Origin: Bacillota bacterium
GTDB lineage: Bacteria > Bacillota > Clostridia > Lachnospirales > Lachnospiraceae
Reading direction: 5' to 3'
Assembly (NCBI GenBank): GCA_029779695.1
Contig: JAKPAB010000124.1
Coordinates: 1 to 64,000, forward strand
Length of the DNA: 64,000 bases
Made by a program: the position numbers and the translations under genes. This document shows positions 40,957 to 50,412 of this stretch, one piece after another. The notes below the pieces were generated by a model. The model saw only the letters and a program-made list of their open reading frames with translations, was not told the origin of the DNA and ran no database searches. The number at the start of each line of letters is the position of its first letter. The stretch's first letter is position 1.

Positions 40957-42576
40957 TTATTGTGACGCTCCTGTCATTCCTGTGACTGCGCTTGAACTAC
41001 CTTTGAGCTTGGTAAGCTCCGACTCCATCTTGGAAAACTTATTGTAATAATAATCCTCCATAGAATCGACCTTATCCTGCCAATCTTTTATAAGCTTGGT
41101 ATAGTCTGTAACCTGTTTCTTCATATCTTTATCGTTATAGACAGTATAAGCACTGTTCATTGAAGTACTCTTCATCTTAGTATCAAGGCTGGAATACAGA
41201 TTTCTCGAAAGCTGCTGCATAAATCCCATGACACCGTCCGGGTCCCCTGTAATGGCAGACATCAATTTATCCTTATTGGCACTGGTACTTGAGTCTTCAG
41301 TATCTCCGTCAATATGGTAAGCTGATTGTTCATTGGCATTGGCATTCAATATTCCAAGGGTGTGAATTCCAAACGTGGTAAGAGAATACGTCTTGCCATT
41401 TACATCATAGGATTTAGACATTGCGTTTGACATTGCCGACATTAGTGAATCTACAGTTCCATCACGTCTAAGCAATGAATCCTTGATCTTGTTTTCGTAT
41501 TTTTCGATCTGAGACTCTGACATCGCCTTCTTCTGATCATCTGTAAGGGGTTCATATCCTTTAGCTGATGGAGCATTGTATCTCGCAGTAAGATCATTGA
41601 TAACATCATTATATTGAGACAAAATATCCTTTATCTTGTCGTAAAGTCCCTGTGTGTCTGCATTTGTTGTAATTGAAACAGGCTGATTAGTTATTCCTGT
41701 AGCATTAATAGTAAGACCATTTATCGTTGTGCTGTTTGTTTCCGAAGTAAATATAGCACCATCTAGTATAAACTTGGCATCAGATGCATTTACCATATGT
41801 GCCATACCACTAGCGTCCGCAATGGTATTTCCAGATGCATCCTTATATATTCCGTCTCCATCGCTGTATGCTGTGTTTCCAAGTCCAAGTGCACTCAGCA
41901 AGTTCGTCGCATTGGTATCACCGGATGCTGGCGCTATACTAAATGTATGAGCTGCCCCGCTTTCCTTTGCACTTACAAAGATCCTCTGGTTTTTTTCATC
42001 GTAGCTCGCATTTAATCCTGCGCCGGCAAGGCTAGCTACGAATTTCTCAACTGTGGTGTCTGAGCTTACCGGTATTTCAGTCATTTTACCATCAACTGTT
42101 ACATTTACTTTACCGTCTCCGGAAAATAAAGGGTTTCCTGATGCATCCTTAATATCAGATACCTTGGCATCTGGTTTAATCGTATCATAAGTAGTTACTG
42201 TATTCGTTCCATCTGTTGTTACTCTTTTTCCAATTTTAGCACTTGTAAGATATGCACTTCTTGCAAGATTAGATATCTCAAGTGCATGAGTACCTACGGG
42301 TGCACTCGAAGAAGCCTTTACAGTAACTTTTGATGGATCCGAGCTAGTTGCAGACCTCATAGTATAAGCTGATGAAAGTCTTAGATTACCTATAGATGTG
42401 TATAGTCCATAGACCTTGGTGTTAACTTCCTTCCAAGAATCCTGTTTCCACTCTAATTCCGTCTTTTCATTTGTATATTTTGTGACTTTTGACGAATAAT
42501 TCGACACTAAGGCCTTAACGATACTTTCCGTATCAAGTCCACTTGTCATACCTGACATTCTAATTGGAGATGACAT
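40957..42576 (-). CDS. fliD: Flagellar filament capping protein FliD (HAP2)
   Basis: IRMSGMTSGLDTESIVKALVSNYSSKVTKYTNEKTELEWKQDSWKEVN. Confidence 0.95.
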   Translation of the reverse strand: MSSPIRMSGMTSGLDTESIVKALVSNYSSKVTKYTNEKTELEWKQDSWKEVNTKVYGLYTSIGNLRLSSAYTMRSATSSDPSKVTVKASSSAPVGTHALEISNLARSAYLTSAKIGKRVTTDGTNTVTTYDTIKPDAKVSDIKDASGNPLFSGDGKVNVTVDGKMTEIPVSSDTTVEKFVASLAGAGLNASYDEKNQRIFVSAKESGAAHTFSIAPASGDTNATNLLSALGLGNTAYSDGDGIYKDASGNTIADASGMAHMVNASDAKFILDGAIFTSETNSTTINGLTINATGITNQPVSITTNADTQGLYDKIKDILSQYNDVINDLTARYNAPSAKGYEPLTDDQKKAMSESQIEKYENKIKDSLLRRDGTVDSLMSAMSNAMSKSYDVNGKTYSLTTFGIHTLGILNANANEQSAYHIDGDTEDSSTSANKDKLMSAITGDPDGVMGFMQQLSRNLYSSLDTKMKSTSMNSAYTVYNDKDMKKQVTDYTKLIKDWQDKVDSMEDYYYNKFSKMESELTKLKGSSSAVTGMTGASQ

Positions 42577-42604
42577 TACTTTTCCTCCTTTACTGCTCTA
42601 TACT

Positions 42605-43033
42605 CTAGCGCTTTTCATCGACCAATATTCCAGCCAACTCCCATGCCTTGGCAATAAGATCGAGAGTCTTTTCAGGTGGATATTCTTTGATGACCTTATG
42701 TGTATCTTTATCGATAATTTTGATCATCACTCTGTTGGTCTTTTCATGAATTCCAAAAATAGCTTCTGTATTGGGCATACTCTTGTTAATAGTATCCACT
42801 GCTTCCTTGATCTGCTCTTGGCTAGCGCTTTTTTTGACGTCAACGTTATTTTTACCTTCCTCGTTCGTTTGAACTCTATGAAGACCGGTGTTAACCGGAA
42901 CAGCCTTTTCATGGGTCGTTTCCGTCACATCACCCGTCGTCGCCGATACAGTATTGCTTAGCCTGACTCCTGCATCCGAGCTTAAAGAGTAAGAATTGTT
43001 GGCTATTGGATTTGATGTATTTATAACCGTCAT
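42605..43033 (-). CDS. flaG: FlaG family flagellar protein
   Basis: FGIHEKTNRVMIKIIDKDTHKVIKEYPPEKTLDLIAKAWELAGILVDEKR. Confidence 0.93.
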   Translation of the reverse strand: MTVINTSNPIANNSYSLSSDAGVRLSNTVSATTGDVTETTHEKAVPVNTGLHRVQTNEEGKNNVDVKKSASQEQIKEAVDTINKSMPNTEAIFGIHEKTNRVMIKIIDKDTHKVIKEYPPEKTLDLIAKAWELAGILVDEKR

Positions 43034-43112
43034 TTCTTTGGACCTCCCTGTACATCCATGTACTGATCCCGTTTTCCGAACGAGAATCTAAAATAATATT
43101 CTTCTAATCACT

Positions 43113-43139
43113 ATATCGGACTGTATATAAAAAAAATTA
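43113..43139 (-). promoter_or_regulatory. Putative sigma28 promoter for flaG-fliD-fliS (TAAT-N15-TCCGATAT)
   Basis: Read on minus strand upstream of flaG. Confidence 0.7.
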
Positions 43140-43170
43140 GTCTGCCGGACAAAAAAATCCGACAGACTTG
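43128..43170 (-). terminator. Intrinsic terminator after csrA
   Basis: Minus AGTCTGTCGGATTTTTTTGTCCGGCAGACTAATTTTTTTT. Confidence 0.65.
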
Positions 43171-43186
43171 ATTTTGGTAATTTATT

Positions 43187-43438
43187 TTAGTTTTTTTTCT
43201 GGTCATCGGCTTTTTTTCTGCCGCTGAGAAGGCTATTGATCTCAGCAAGTCTATCCGTAACACCTGCTTCTTCATTTTCCTTCTGAATCTGAAGATATAC
43301 TTCCTTACGATAAATAGGTACTTCCTTGGGAGCAGAGATTCCGATCTTGACCTGATCTCCGTGAGTCTCCAGAATCATTACTTCTATATTATTGTTGATT
43401 ATCAGGGATTCACCCTTTTTTCTAGATAAAGCTAGCAT
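43187..43438 (-). CDS. csrA: Carbon storage regulator CsrA
   Basis: MLALSRKKGESLIINNNIEVMILETHGDQVKIGISAPKEVPIYRKEVY. Confidence 0.97.
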   Translation of the reverse strand: MLALSRKKGESLIINNNIEVMILETHGDQVKIGISAPKEVPIYRKEVYLQIQKENEEAGVTDRLAEINSLLSGRKKADDQKKN

Positions 43439-43439
43439 C

Positions 43440-43904
43440 CTATTTGTTCGCCTCCTCTTTTATACTTTGTAAAATATCGTAAATGGGGTAACGAACAGGA
43501 TAATCCTCGTTCTCAACTATAATCTGAGCGCCTTTTTTGTTAGCATAGTTAATAATGATCGGAGCCTTCAGATTAACTGTCATGTCCTTAGCATTCGCCG
43601 GAACCTTTAGGGTAACAAGTACTACAAGATCTTCATTATTAAATTCGCCCAAGGGCGTCAAAAGATCATCATTAACCATTGGATTATAATCCGGTTTTAC
43701 AAGACTAGGCGACAACACCGGCATTGCGAAGTGAGGTTCATCCATCGACTGAAGCCAGATAATAGACTGCTGATTGCCACTTTCATTGTCATATATAAGT
43801 GTAAACTTCTTCATATCAGGGAAACCTATGATACCGTTTTCAAGAATCAGAATCTTGTCATCCTCAATATCAATATCCCCAAATAGCCTTGTGCTTGCTT
43901 TCAT
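43440..43904 (-). CDS. fliW: Flagellar assembly factor FliW
   Basis: ILENGIIGFPDMKKFTLIYD...MDEPHFAMPVLSP; adjacent to csrA. Confidence 0.95.
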   Translation of the reverse strand: MKASTRLFGDIDIEDDKILILENGIIGFPDMKKFTLIYDNESGNQQSIIWLQSMDEPHFAMPVLSPSLVKPDYNPMVNDDLLTPLGEFNNEDLVVLVTLKVPANAKDMTVNLKAPIIINYANKKGAQIIVENEDYPVRYPIYDILQSIKEEANK

Positions 43905-43953
43905 TATTAAGCCCTCTCTATAAGCTACAACGATTTACTCAATTATAATACTT

Positions 43954-45591
43954 TTACAAGTAATTTAAAAGCGTCATATCGCCTAGTTTTCCTGCTGCCG
44001 TAAGTGATGATTTGTAAGCAGTATATGCCGCAGTATATTTTAATGCCACTTCAGACAGATCATAATCATCATTCTTGGACTGAAGATCTTCTATAGTCTC
44101 CTGCTGATCCGACATCTGTTTTTTGGTCATTGACAGTTGATCGGCGCGGCATCCAAGATCTGTAAGTGCCAGGCTGATCTTATCCTCGTATGTTTTTGAT
44201 TTTCCTATTTCCTTATTGAATATCTTTTGGAGATTGGAATTTGCAAAATCCATTTCACGAGAAGCCGAGCTTATCCATTTGTCCAGATTTGCCTGTGTTG
44301 CAGAATCCTGGAACTGAACTTCTGTCTTCATCTCTTTAAGCTTATCTACCTTATCATAAGCTGCAATTGCGTCAGATACTGATGACATCATATCCTTCAT
44401 ATCCTGGATAAGACTGCTGTCAAACACATCACTAGCCTCTAGATTGACCGCCAGTTCCTGATTGGCAGCTACTGTATAGTTAATATCATACTTTATTTCT
44501 TTTCCAGTTGTATCATATTTCTGATATTCAATATTCGTGGCAGCACCTTTGTCAGATGTCATAGTGCAGTCATAATAATATTCCGGGCGGAGTTCTCCAT
44601 CCTCGAATCCAGTCTTGGAGTAATCGGTTCTTATATCTACATTATCTGCCTTCATCTTGGCTGCAAGATCATCATTCATGAGAAGTTCTCCGGTACTTTT
44701 AATAAATACCATCTCTCCATCTTTAATCTCTTTTACCTTTGGTGTACTGGTAGAAGCATCTTCCCATGATTTCTCATCATCATACACTGTAACAGCTGTA
44801 GGAGGAGTGGTATAATCCTTGACCGTTCCGTCTGCCTGAGTCTGCGTAAAATATATATTTCCCTTGGTCGATGTCTCAACCTTACCTATGGCAAGGGTAC
44901 CTTTATTAGCTATAAGCGGTGCAGGCGTTGCTACGCTGGTGGTATCCTTGAAACTGATCCCATCATATCCTAAACGCATACGTGAAAATTCTGTTTCTAC
45001 ATATGTACTAGGGGTATTTGTGGTACTGTTTATATCAGCTTTCGTAGATGGAGCTTTTACATCTCCTGAATAATATCTATATGTCTCGATCGCATCATTT
45101 GCATTATGCTTTTCCGTAATGTCATAGCTAGTCTTGGTCTCATCAGACATAAATGTAAGTGTCTTATTAGTGCGGTATCCAGTAAATACCGTTCTACCTG
45201 CGTAATCAGAATTTCCTGAGTCATACAACTGTTCCTGAAGTTTTTTAAGCTGTGAAAGTATGGTCTTTCTATCATCCTGGGTCAAAGTATCATTGGCACC
45301 CTGATCTGACAGCGTGTGTATATTTCTCACGGTATCTCTCATATTGACGAGCGAAGTCTCTGTAACTTCTAGCCATGATTCTGCATCAGGTATATTTTTC
45401 TCATAAAATTGATTGATCTTGGCAAGGGATGTACTGAAACGAAGTGATCTTACCGCAATAACAGGGTCCTCAGAAGGTCTGTCAATCTTCTTTTGAGTTG
45501 TCATCTGTGTATTGGTCTTATCAAGGATGATTTTGACTCCGTTGATGTTTGAATCCGCATTGGTCATTATCATTGAATTTGTTATACGCAT
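43954..45591 (-). CDS. flgL: Flagellar hook-associated protein FlgL (HAP3)
   Basis: MRITNSMIMTNADSNINGVKIILDKTNTQMTTQKKIDRPSEDPVIAVRSLRF; FlgL N/C coiled-coil ends. Confidence 0.92.
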   Translation of the reverse strand: MRITNSMIMTNADSNINGVKIILDKTNTQMTTQKKIDRPSEDPVIAVRSLRFSTSLAKINQFYEKNIPDAESWLEVTETSLVNMRDTVRNIHTLSDQGANDTLTQDDRKTILSQLKKLQEQLYDSGNSDYAGRTVFTGYRTNKTLTFMSDETKTSYDITEKHNANDAIETYRYYSGDVKAPSTKADINSTTNTPSTYVETEFSRMRLGYDGISFKDTTSVATPAPLIANKGTLAIGKVETSTKGNIYFTQTQADGTVKDYTTPPTAVTVYDDEKSWEDASTSTPKVKEIKDGEMVFIKSTGELLMNDDLAAKMKADNVDIRTDYSKTGFEDGELRPEYYYDCTMTSDKGAATNIEYQKYDTTGKEIKYDINYTVAANQELAVNLEASDVFDSSLIQDMKDMMSSVSDAIAAYDKVDKLKEMKTEVQFQDSATQANLDKWISSASREMDFANSNLQKIFNKEIGKSKTYEDKISLALTDLGCRADQLSMTKKQMSDQQETIEDLQSKNDDYDLSEVALKYTAAYTAYKSSLTAAGKLGDMTLLNYL

Positions 45592-45694
45592 AGGATCTCC
45601 TCCTTGGAAAATCAGTGGTCATCGTCCAGTATCCGTTCTGGATCTATCACAATTCTTAATAGCAGATCCTTCTGCCTACATATTACTTATCGAT

Positions 45695-47587
45695 TTATAC
45701 ACCCGTTTGCGTAATCAATCTGTCATACATTTCTGAAAGAACTTTAATAGCCTTAGAAGCCAGATTGTAAGCATTCTGGAATTTTACAAGATCAAGAGCT
45801 TCCTCATCTTCGTCTACTCCTGACACTCCCTGCCTCTGTTTGTTCACAGCTGTTGCTATAGCCTTGAAATTTTCTGTAAATACATCACTTTCCTGGGTAT
45901 CCACAGTTATATCCGAGTATATAACCTGTAGGAAATCATCCCCTCCGCTATCACGGAAAATCTTGGTTTCGCTTTGAAGTTTTAATAGATCAACTACTAG
46001 ACCGGAAGAATCTACACCATTGTCTATCTTAGTATCATCTGTAGTCGTTGTAGTTCCCTTATCATTGGTCTTATTCTCAGCCGTAGCAAATACATTAGGA
46101 CTTCTCCTACTCGCTTCTGCGACTCCACAAGAAAGTGCTGTCAGCTTATAATATGTATCCTTGTTCTGAAAGTTATCTATCTGGAGATTTCCACCGCCTG
46201 CCGTTGCTTTTACAACATCATCAAAAGAATATTCTCCACCGCTTACCATGTTATTGGCTATAAAAAAGCTTCCCATTTTATCGCCATTTAGGTCCTTACC
46301 GGTTTTTTCAATGTTATTAAATGCCTCTGAAAAAGATCTGAGGAATAAGCTCATCTGATTCTGGTAGTATGCAATTCCCTTATAATTAAGCGTCTGTCCC
46401 ACAGAACAGTCTCCACCGGACACTTTGGTCTGAGTCGCCGCATCCATAATATCTTCAAGTTCAAATGTATATGACTGAGCATTACCATTCTCGTCCATCT
46501 CAACGGAGAAATTGGAATAGGCAAATGTCTGTCCATTAAGTTCGAGAACGCCTGTCTCCGGCATATTCATACTATTGATACTGGTAATACTAGGACTAGA
46601 AATCTTGATCGTATCTCCAGTAGTCTTAGTTACGATTCCATGAAGGTTCTCTGAATTATTACCATCTCTGAGATCAAACATAGCCTTAAGGCTTCCTGTC
46701 ATTGTGGAAGCATTCATATCTATTCTCTCGCCTGTATCGCCCCACTTCAGATCATATAGTCCATCTACGTCTGACTGATTATACCTTTTATCTCTGGTGG
46801 TTATTTCAATAGGAACATAATCAAAAGAATCCACGACCAGCTTGCCGCTTACCTTAAGTTCAAAATTTGTGGCTCCGGTTTCAGTATCAGGATAATTACT
46901 GTTGGCAACCTTAGTTTCCTTGACTTCAACAGGGATTATCGATGACAGATTATCTATCAAAAGAGCTCTCTGATCTCTCAGATCATTTGCGTGTCCACCC
47001 TGAACTTCAATTACATTGATCTGCTTATTAAGAACTGCAATTTTTTTAGCTGTTGAATTAACAGAATCCACCGTTGTTTTAATCTCATCATTAATAGATG
47101 TCTGTAGATCCTGAAGCTTAGTACCGAGTCCGTTGAAATATGTCATCAGTTTGTTGGCATTACTGATAAACTGATTTCTCACCGAGCTATCGCCGGCGTT
47201 GGTCTTTAATGTATCAAGAGAGCTAAACATCTGAGTATATATAGAAGTAAATCCCGGCACTGATGCATTATCCTTAAAATAATCTTCTATCTGCTGCAGA
47301 TAATACAGCTGTTTAGAATACTGTCCACTGTTTTTCTGATTGTTCCAATATTTTTCATCGTAGTACTGATCTCTTACCTGAGTAATAGAATCTGTGCTTA
47401 CTCCGGTTCCTGCCATTCCATACTTCTGCCACGTCCGAATAGCCTCTTCCTGGGAAAGATTGACTACCTGTCTGCTATACCCCGGAGTTTTTGCATTAGA
47501 AATATTATTTGTAGTTGTATTGACCTTGCTCTGATATGCGTTAAGTCCTGTGCTCGCTATAGCTAATCCAAAAAATGTAGAAGACAT
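45695..47587 (-). CDS. flgK: Flagellar hook-associated protein FlgK (HAP1), copy 2
   Basis: FFGLAIASTGLNAYQSKVNTTTNNISNAKTPGYSRQVVNLSQ; C-term EEALDLVKFQNAYNLASKAIKVLSEMYDRLI. Confidence 0.92.
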   Translation of the reverse strand: MSSTFFGLAIASTGLNAYQSKVNTTTNNISNAKTPGYSRQVVNLSQEEAIRTWQKYGMAGTGVSTDSITQVRDQYYDEKYWNNQKNSGQYSKQLYYLQQIEDYFKDNASVPGFTSIYTQMFSSLDTLKTNAGDSSVRNQFISNANKLMTYFNGLGTKLQDLQTSINDEIKTTVDSVNSTAKKIAVLNKQINVIEVQGGHANDLRDQRALLIDNLSSIIPVEVKETKVANSNYPDTETGATNFELKVSGKLVVDSFDYVPIEITTRDKRYNQSDVDGLYDLKWGDTGERIDMNASTMTGSLKAMFDLRDGNNSENLHGIVTKTTGDTIKISSPSITSINSMNMPETGVLELNGQTFAYSNFSVEMDENGNAQSYTFELEDIMDAATQTKVSGGDCSVGQTLNYKGIAYYQNQMSLFLRSFSEAFNNIEKTGKDLNGDKMGSFFIANNMVSGGEYSFDDVVKATAGGGNLQIDNFQNKDTYYKLTALSCGVAEASRRSPNVFATAENKTNDKGTTTTTDDTKIDNGVDSSGLVVDLLKLQSETKIFRDSGGDDFLQVIYSDITVDTQESDVFTENFKAIATAVNKQRQGVSGVDEDEEALDLVKFQNAYNLASKAIKVLSEMYDRLITQTGV

Positions 47588-47604
47588 TAACTACACCCCC
47601 TCCC

Positions 47605-49377
47605 TTATGAACTAAACATGGACGTTACCATGTACTCTATCATCTGATTGACAACATTTATATACCTACTGGATGCGTTATATGCGTTCTGATATTTGAT
47701 CATATTTGTCAATTCTTCATCACTTGATACGCCTATAACCGACTGCCTGTTACTTTCAATAGTACATTTCGTCCCGTTCAAACTGTTTGATGTAGAATTA
47801 TAAACCGATCCTGTACTCGACAGTTCTCCTATAAACTTAGTGTAAAATCCAGCAAGAGTAGTAGGTGTATTGTCCGATGGATTGAGTTTATAATCTGAAA
47901 CTTCCCACAATTTATATATCGACTCACCCATAGCATAATCCACTGAACCATTTTGCATGAGATTTGGTAAATGCTGCGCATTTTCTGTAAGATCATAATT
48001 AACAGAAAGGCTTTTAAGTGTGTAGCTCTTTGATAGATCATGCTGATCTTCTTCCTGATACACATATATTTCCTTACTATTGGTTCCATCTGTAACAACA
48101 CATTTTTTATATCTTTCTGTTCCAACCCTTGTAAAAAGTTCCTGAGGTGGTAACTTGCCATCGGCTCCTACAGCACAATTATCTGTATCAAGTACCAAGG
48201 TATCCGAACTAAGACTGATCTGTTTGCCGGCAGGATCAAAAATCTTGGTTCCTGCTGCAGTTAGATCGATCGTCGTATTGCCAGACTTAACAGAAGTTCC
48301 TAGTTTTACATTGGGGCAGAGCAGGTCATTGACCTTGGTAACTATTGTATTGACCAGTTTATCTAGTTCTGATTCAGAATTCATAACTATAGAATTCGAA
48401 AGTCCATTTTCATATTGTTCAGGTGTTACATTTGTAATATCTGTGTAATTACCGAATTTATCTCCTCTGGCAAGCATAAGAGACTTGATTTCTCCACTAT
48501 CTGTGCCCTGAATCGGATTCACATTGTAGATATCGTATACATCATAATATTTTTGATTGGGAATATCTGATAGTCCTGTCCAATAAGGAATTGCAAATCC
48601 TGTCGTATTGTCATACCTGATCCCCATTTCATTTGTCTGAACTCCATTAATGAATTCGTTGCCTTCGAGTCTGACCTGAACCGTCCCGTCCGGATCTTCT
48701 CTATATGAAATGTTGGCAAGAGATGATAACTCATCAAGATCCAGATCTCTTTGATCTCTAAGAGCCATGGCTTTATCTGTATCTCCAGCCTCAATTCTCT
48801 GAATGTCCTTATTAAGCTTGACGATTTCCTTGCCAAGCGCATTTACTCTTGTAACATCATTTTTAATTTTAGTATTGATGGTCATCTGATATTCACGAAG
48901 TCCATCGTTAACTCCGTTAGCACGACTGATGAATAGTTGACTCTTTTGAACAACTAGATTCTGATTAACTGTATCAGAAGGATTCTTGGCAAACTCAGCA
49001 AAAGCACCATATAAGCTTGTTACCGCACCCTGAAAAGCCTGCCCGTACATCTCCTGAAGCTGTGTCTCAACCTCAGATGCTGCATCATAGCCGGCATTAT
49101 AAAAAGCGGCTCTGCCGGATTGTGTCCGGTAAGCCTGATCTAAAAATATATCTCTTGCGTGGATTACATCGCCGATAGCAACTCCGAGACCTGCCTGCTG
49201 AGCTGATACAGAAGCGTCTCCGAATTTATTGTAATATGTATCTTCATATACTACTTTTTGGCGAACGTACCCTGCCGTACCTAAGTTGGCAAGGTTATTA
49301 GATAATGTATTGATACCGTTCTGAGCTGTTCTGAGTCCTGATGACCCTACGTATAAACTCCCGAAACCGTTTGCCAT
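47605..49377 (-). CDS. flgK: Flagellar hook-associated protein FlgK (HAP1), copy 1
   Basis: GSLYVGSSGLRTAQNGINTLSNNLANLGTAGYVRQKVVYED; C-term DEELTNMIKYQNAYNASSRYINVVNQMIEYMV. Confidence 0.92.
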   Translation of the reverse strand: MANGFGSLYVGSSGLRTAQNGINTLSNNLANLGTAGYVRQKVVYEDTYYNKFGDASVSAQQAGLGVAIGDVIHARDIFLDQAYRTQSGRAAFYNAGYDAASEVETQLQEMYGQAFQGAVTSLYGAFAEFAKNPSDTVNQNLVVQKSQLFISRANGVNDGLREYQMTINTKIKNDVTRVNALGKEIVKLNKDIQRIEAGDTDKAMALRDQRDLDLDELSSLANISYREDPDGTVQVRLEGNEFINGVQTNEMGIRYDNTTGFAIPYWTGLSDIPNQKYYDVYDIYNVNPIQGTDSGEIKSLMLARGDKFGNYTDITNVTPEQYENGLSNSIVMNSESELDKLVNTIVTKVNDLLCPNVKLGTSVKSGNTTIDLTAAGTKIFDPAGKQISLSSDTLVLDTDNCAVGADGKLPPQELFTRVGTERYKKCVVTDGTNSKEIYVYQEEDQHDLSKSYTLKSLSVNYDLTENAQHLPNLMQNGSVDYAMGESIYKLWEVSDYKLNPSDNTPTTLAGFYTKFIGELSSTGSVYNSTSNSLNGTKCTIESNRQSVIGVSSDEELTNMIKYQNAYNASSRYINVVNQMIEYMVTSMFSS

Positions 49378-49424
49378 AGCGTTATTCCTCTATGCTTTCT
49401 ATCCGGTTGGGAATCCTTTCACAC

Positions 49425-49937
49425 TTACTGCTTTGTATCGAAGCCACTGCCTCCGAGCAGATCACCGGTATTATATGCGTTCTGATTATAATTTGCCGTT
49501 TGAGGAGCCTGTTCCAAACTTCTAAACAATGTCAAATCAAACTCGACCATTTCCAAAGCCTGTTTCAAAAGCGCCTGGTTTTGATCATTCCAGAATTTTA
49601 AATCTCTGGCTGCACTTACTAATGCACTTCTGGCTTCCACAAGTGCTTTCTGTTCTTCTTTGTTATTATCAAGAACCCCAATAACACGATCTACTGTAAA
49701 TATCTCGTCATCATGACCAGTTACAGCTGCCATATCCTTTAGGATCCGTTCTCTTTTATTCTCGAGATTCTTAAGATTACTGGAAAAGAATTCCTCATCT
49801 GAGGTAATCTTTTCAAGTCTCTCAACATCCCTGCTTATGATCGCTTCACGTTTTTCATCATTAAGACCCAGAATATTTTCATATTCCGTCTTCTCGATAC
49901 GCATAACGTCTAAAAGCTCATCTACAAGTCCTGCCAA
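49425..49937 (-). CDS. flgN: FlgN-like flagellar export chaperone
   Basis: LVDELLDVMRIEKTEYENILGLNDEKREAIISRDVERLEKIT; between flgM and flgK. Confidence 0.85.
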   Translation of the reverse strand: MAGLVDELLDVMRIEKTEYENILGLNDEKREAIISRDVERLEKITSDEEFFSSNLKNLENKRERILKDMAAVTGHDDEIFTVDRVIGVLDNNKEEQKALVEARSALVSAARDLKFWNDQNQALLKQALEMVEFDLTLFRSLEQAPQTANYNQNAYNTGDLLGGSGFDTKQ

Positions 49938-49954
49938 GGCAAAACCTCACTTTT

Positions 49955-50245
49955 TTAATATTTTGTTTGGAACTTTTCGAGCAAAATGCCTGCGAAATCA
50001 TCTGTATTTACAGAATAAGTACCTGCATCTATCTGGCTCTTAAGCTGAGCTACCTTGTCTTCTCTTACATCAGGAGAACTCTTTACTGCCTGCTTAGCTA
50101 CCTGCAAATCCTTACCAAAAGATGAAATCTGAACCTCGTCCTTGCCATATGATGCTGCTTGGTTTACAGATGTTTTAGCCTTAGCTGTCTTATTTCCATA
50201 AATCTGAGCTACCTGATTATATGCCTCGATACGCATAATGTTCAC
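49955..50245 (-). CDS. flgM: Anti-sigma28 factor FlgM
   Basis: MRIEAYNQVAQIYGN...DEVQISSFGKDLQVAKQAVKSSPDVREDKVAQLKSQIDAGTYSVNTDDFAGILL. Confidence 0.93.
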   Translation of the reverse strand: MNIMRIEAYNQVAQIYGNKTAKAKTSVNQAASYGKDEVQISSFGKDLQVAKQAVKSSPDVREDKVAQLKSQIDAGTYSVNTDDFAGILLEKFQTKY

Positions 50246-50297
50246 TCCCTCTCACATTGTAGTTTCTCATTTAAGGTCTCATGACCTTTCACTTATT

Positions 50298-50324
50298 TTA
50301 TCGGATGTACGTTTAAAAACTTTA
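50298..50324 (-). promoter_or_regulatory. Putative sigma28 promoter for flgM operon (TAAA-N15-TCCGATAA)
   Basis: Read on minus strand upstream of flgM. Confidence 0.75.
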
Positions 50325-50412
50325 TAGTTATCACGAGTTTTTTTTTTAAATCTTCTATGATATAATTCGTTTGTCGCAAAAAAGCGGCTAAAAATCATAT
50401 TTAGGAGTCGTT

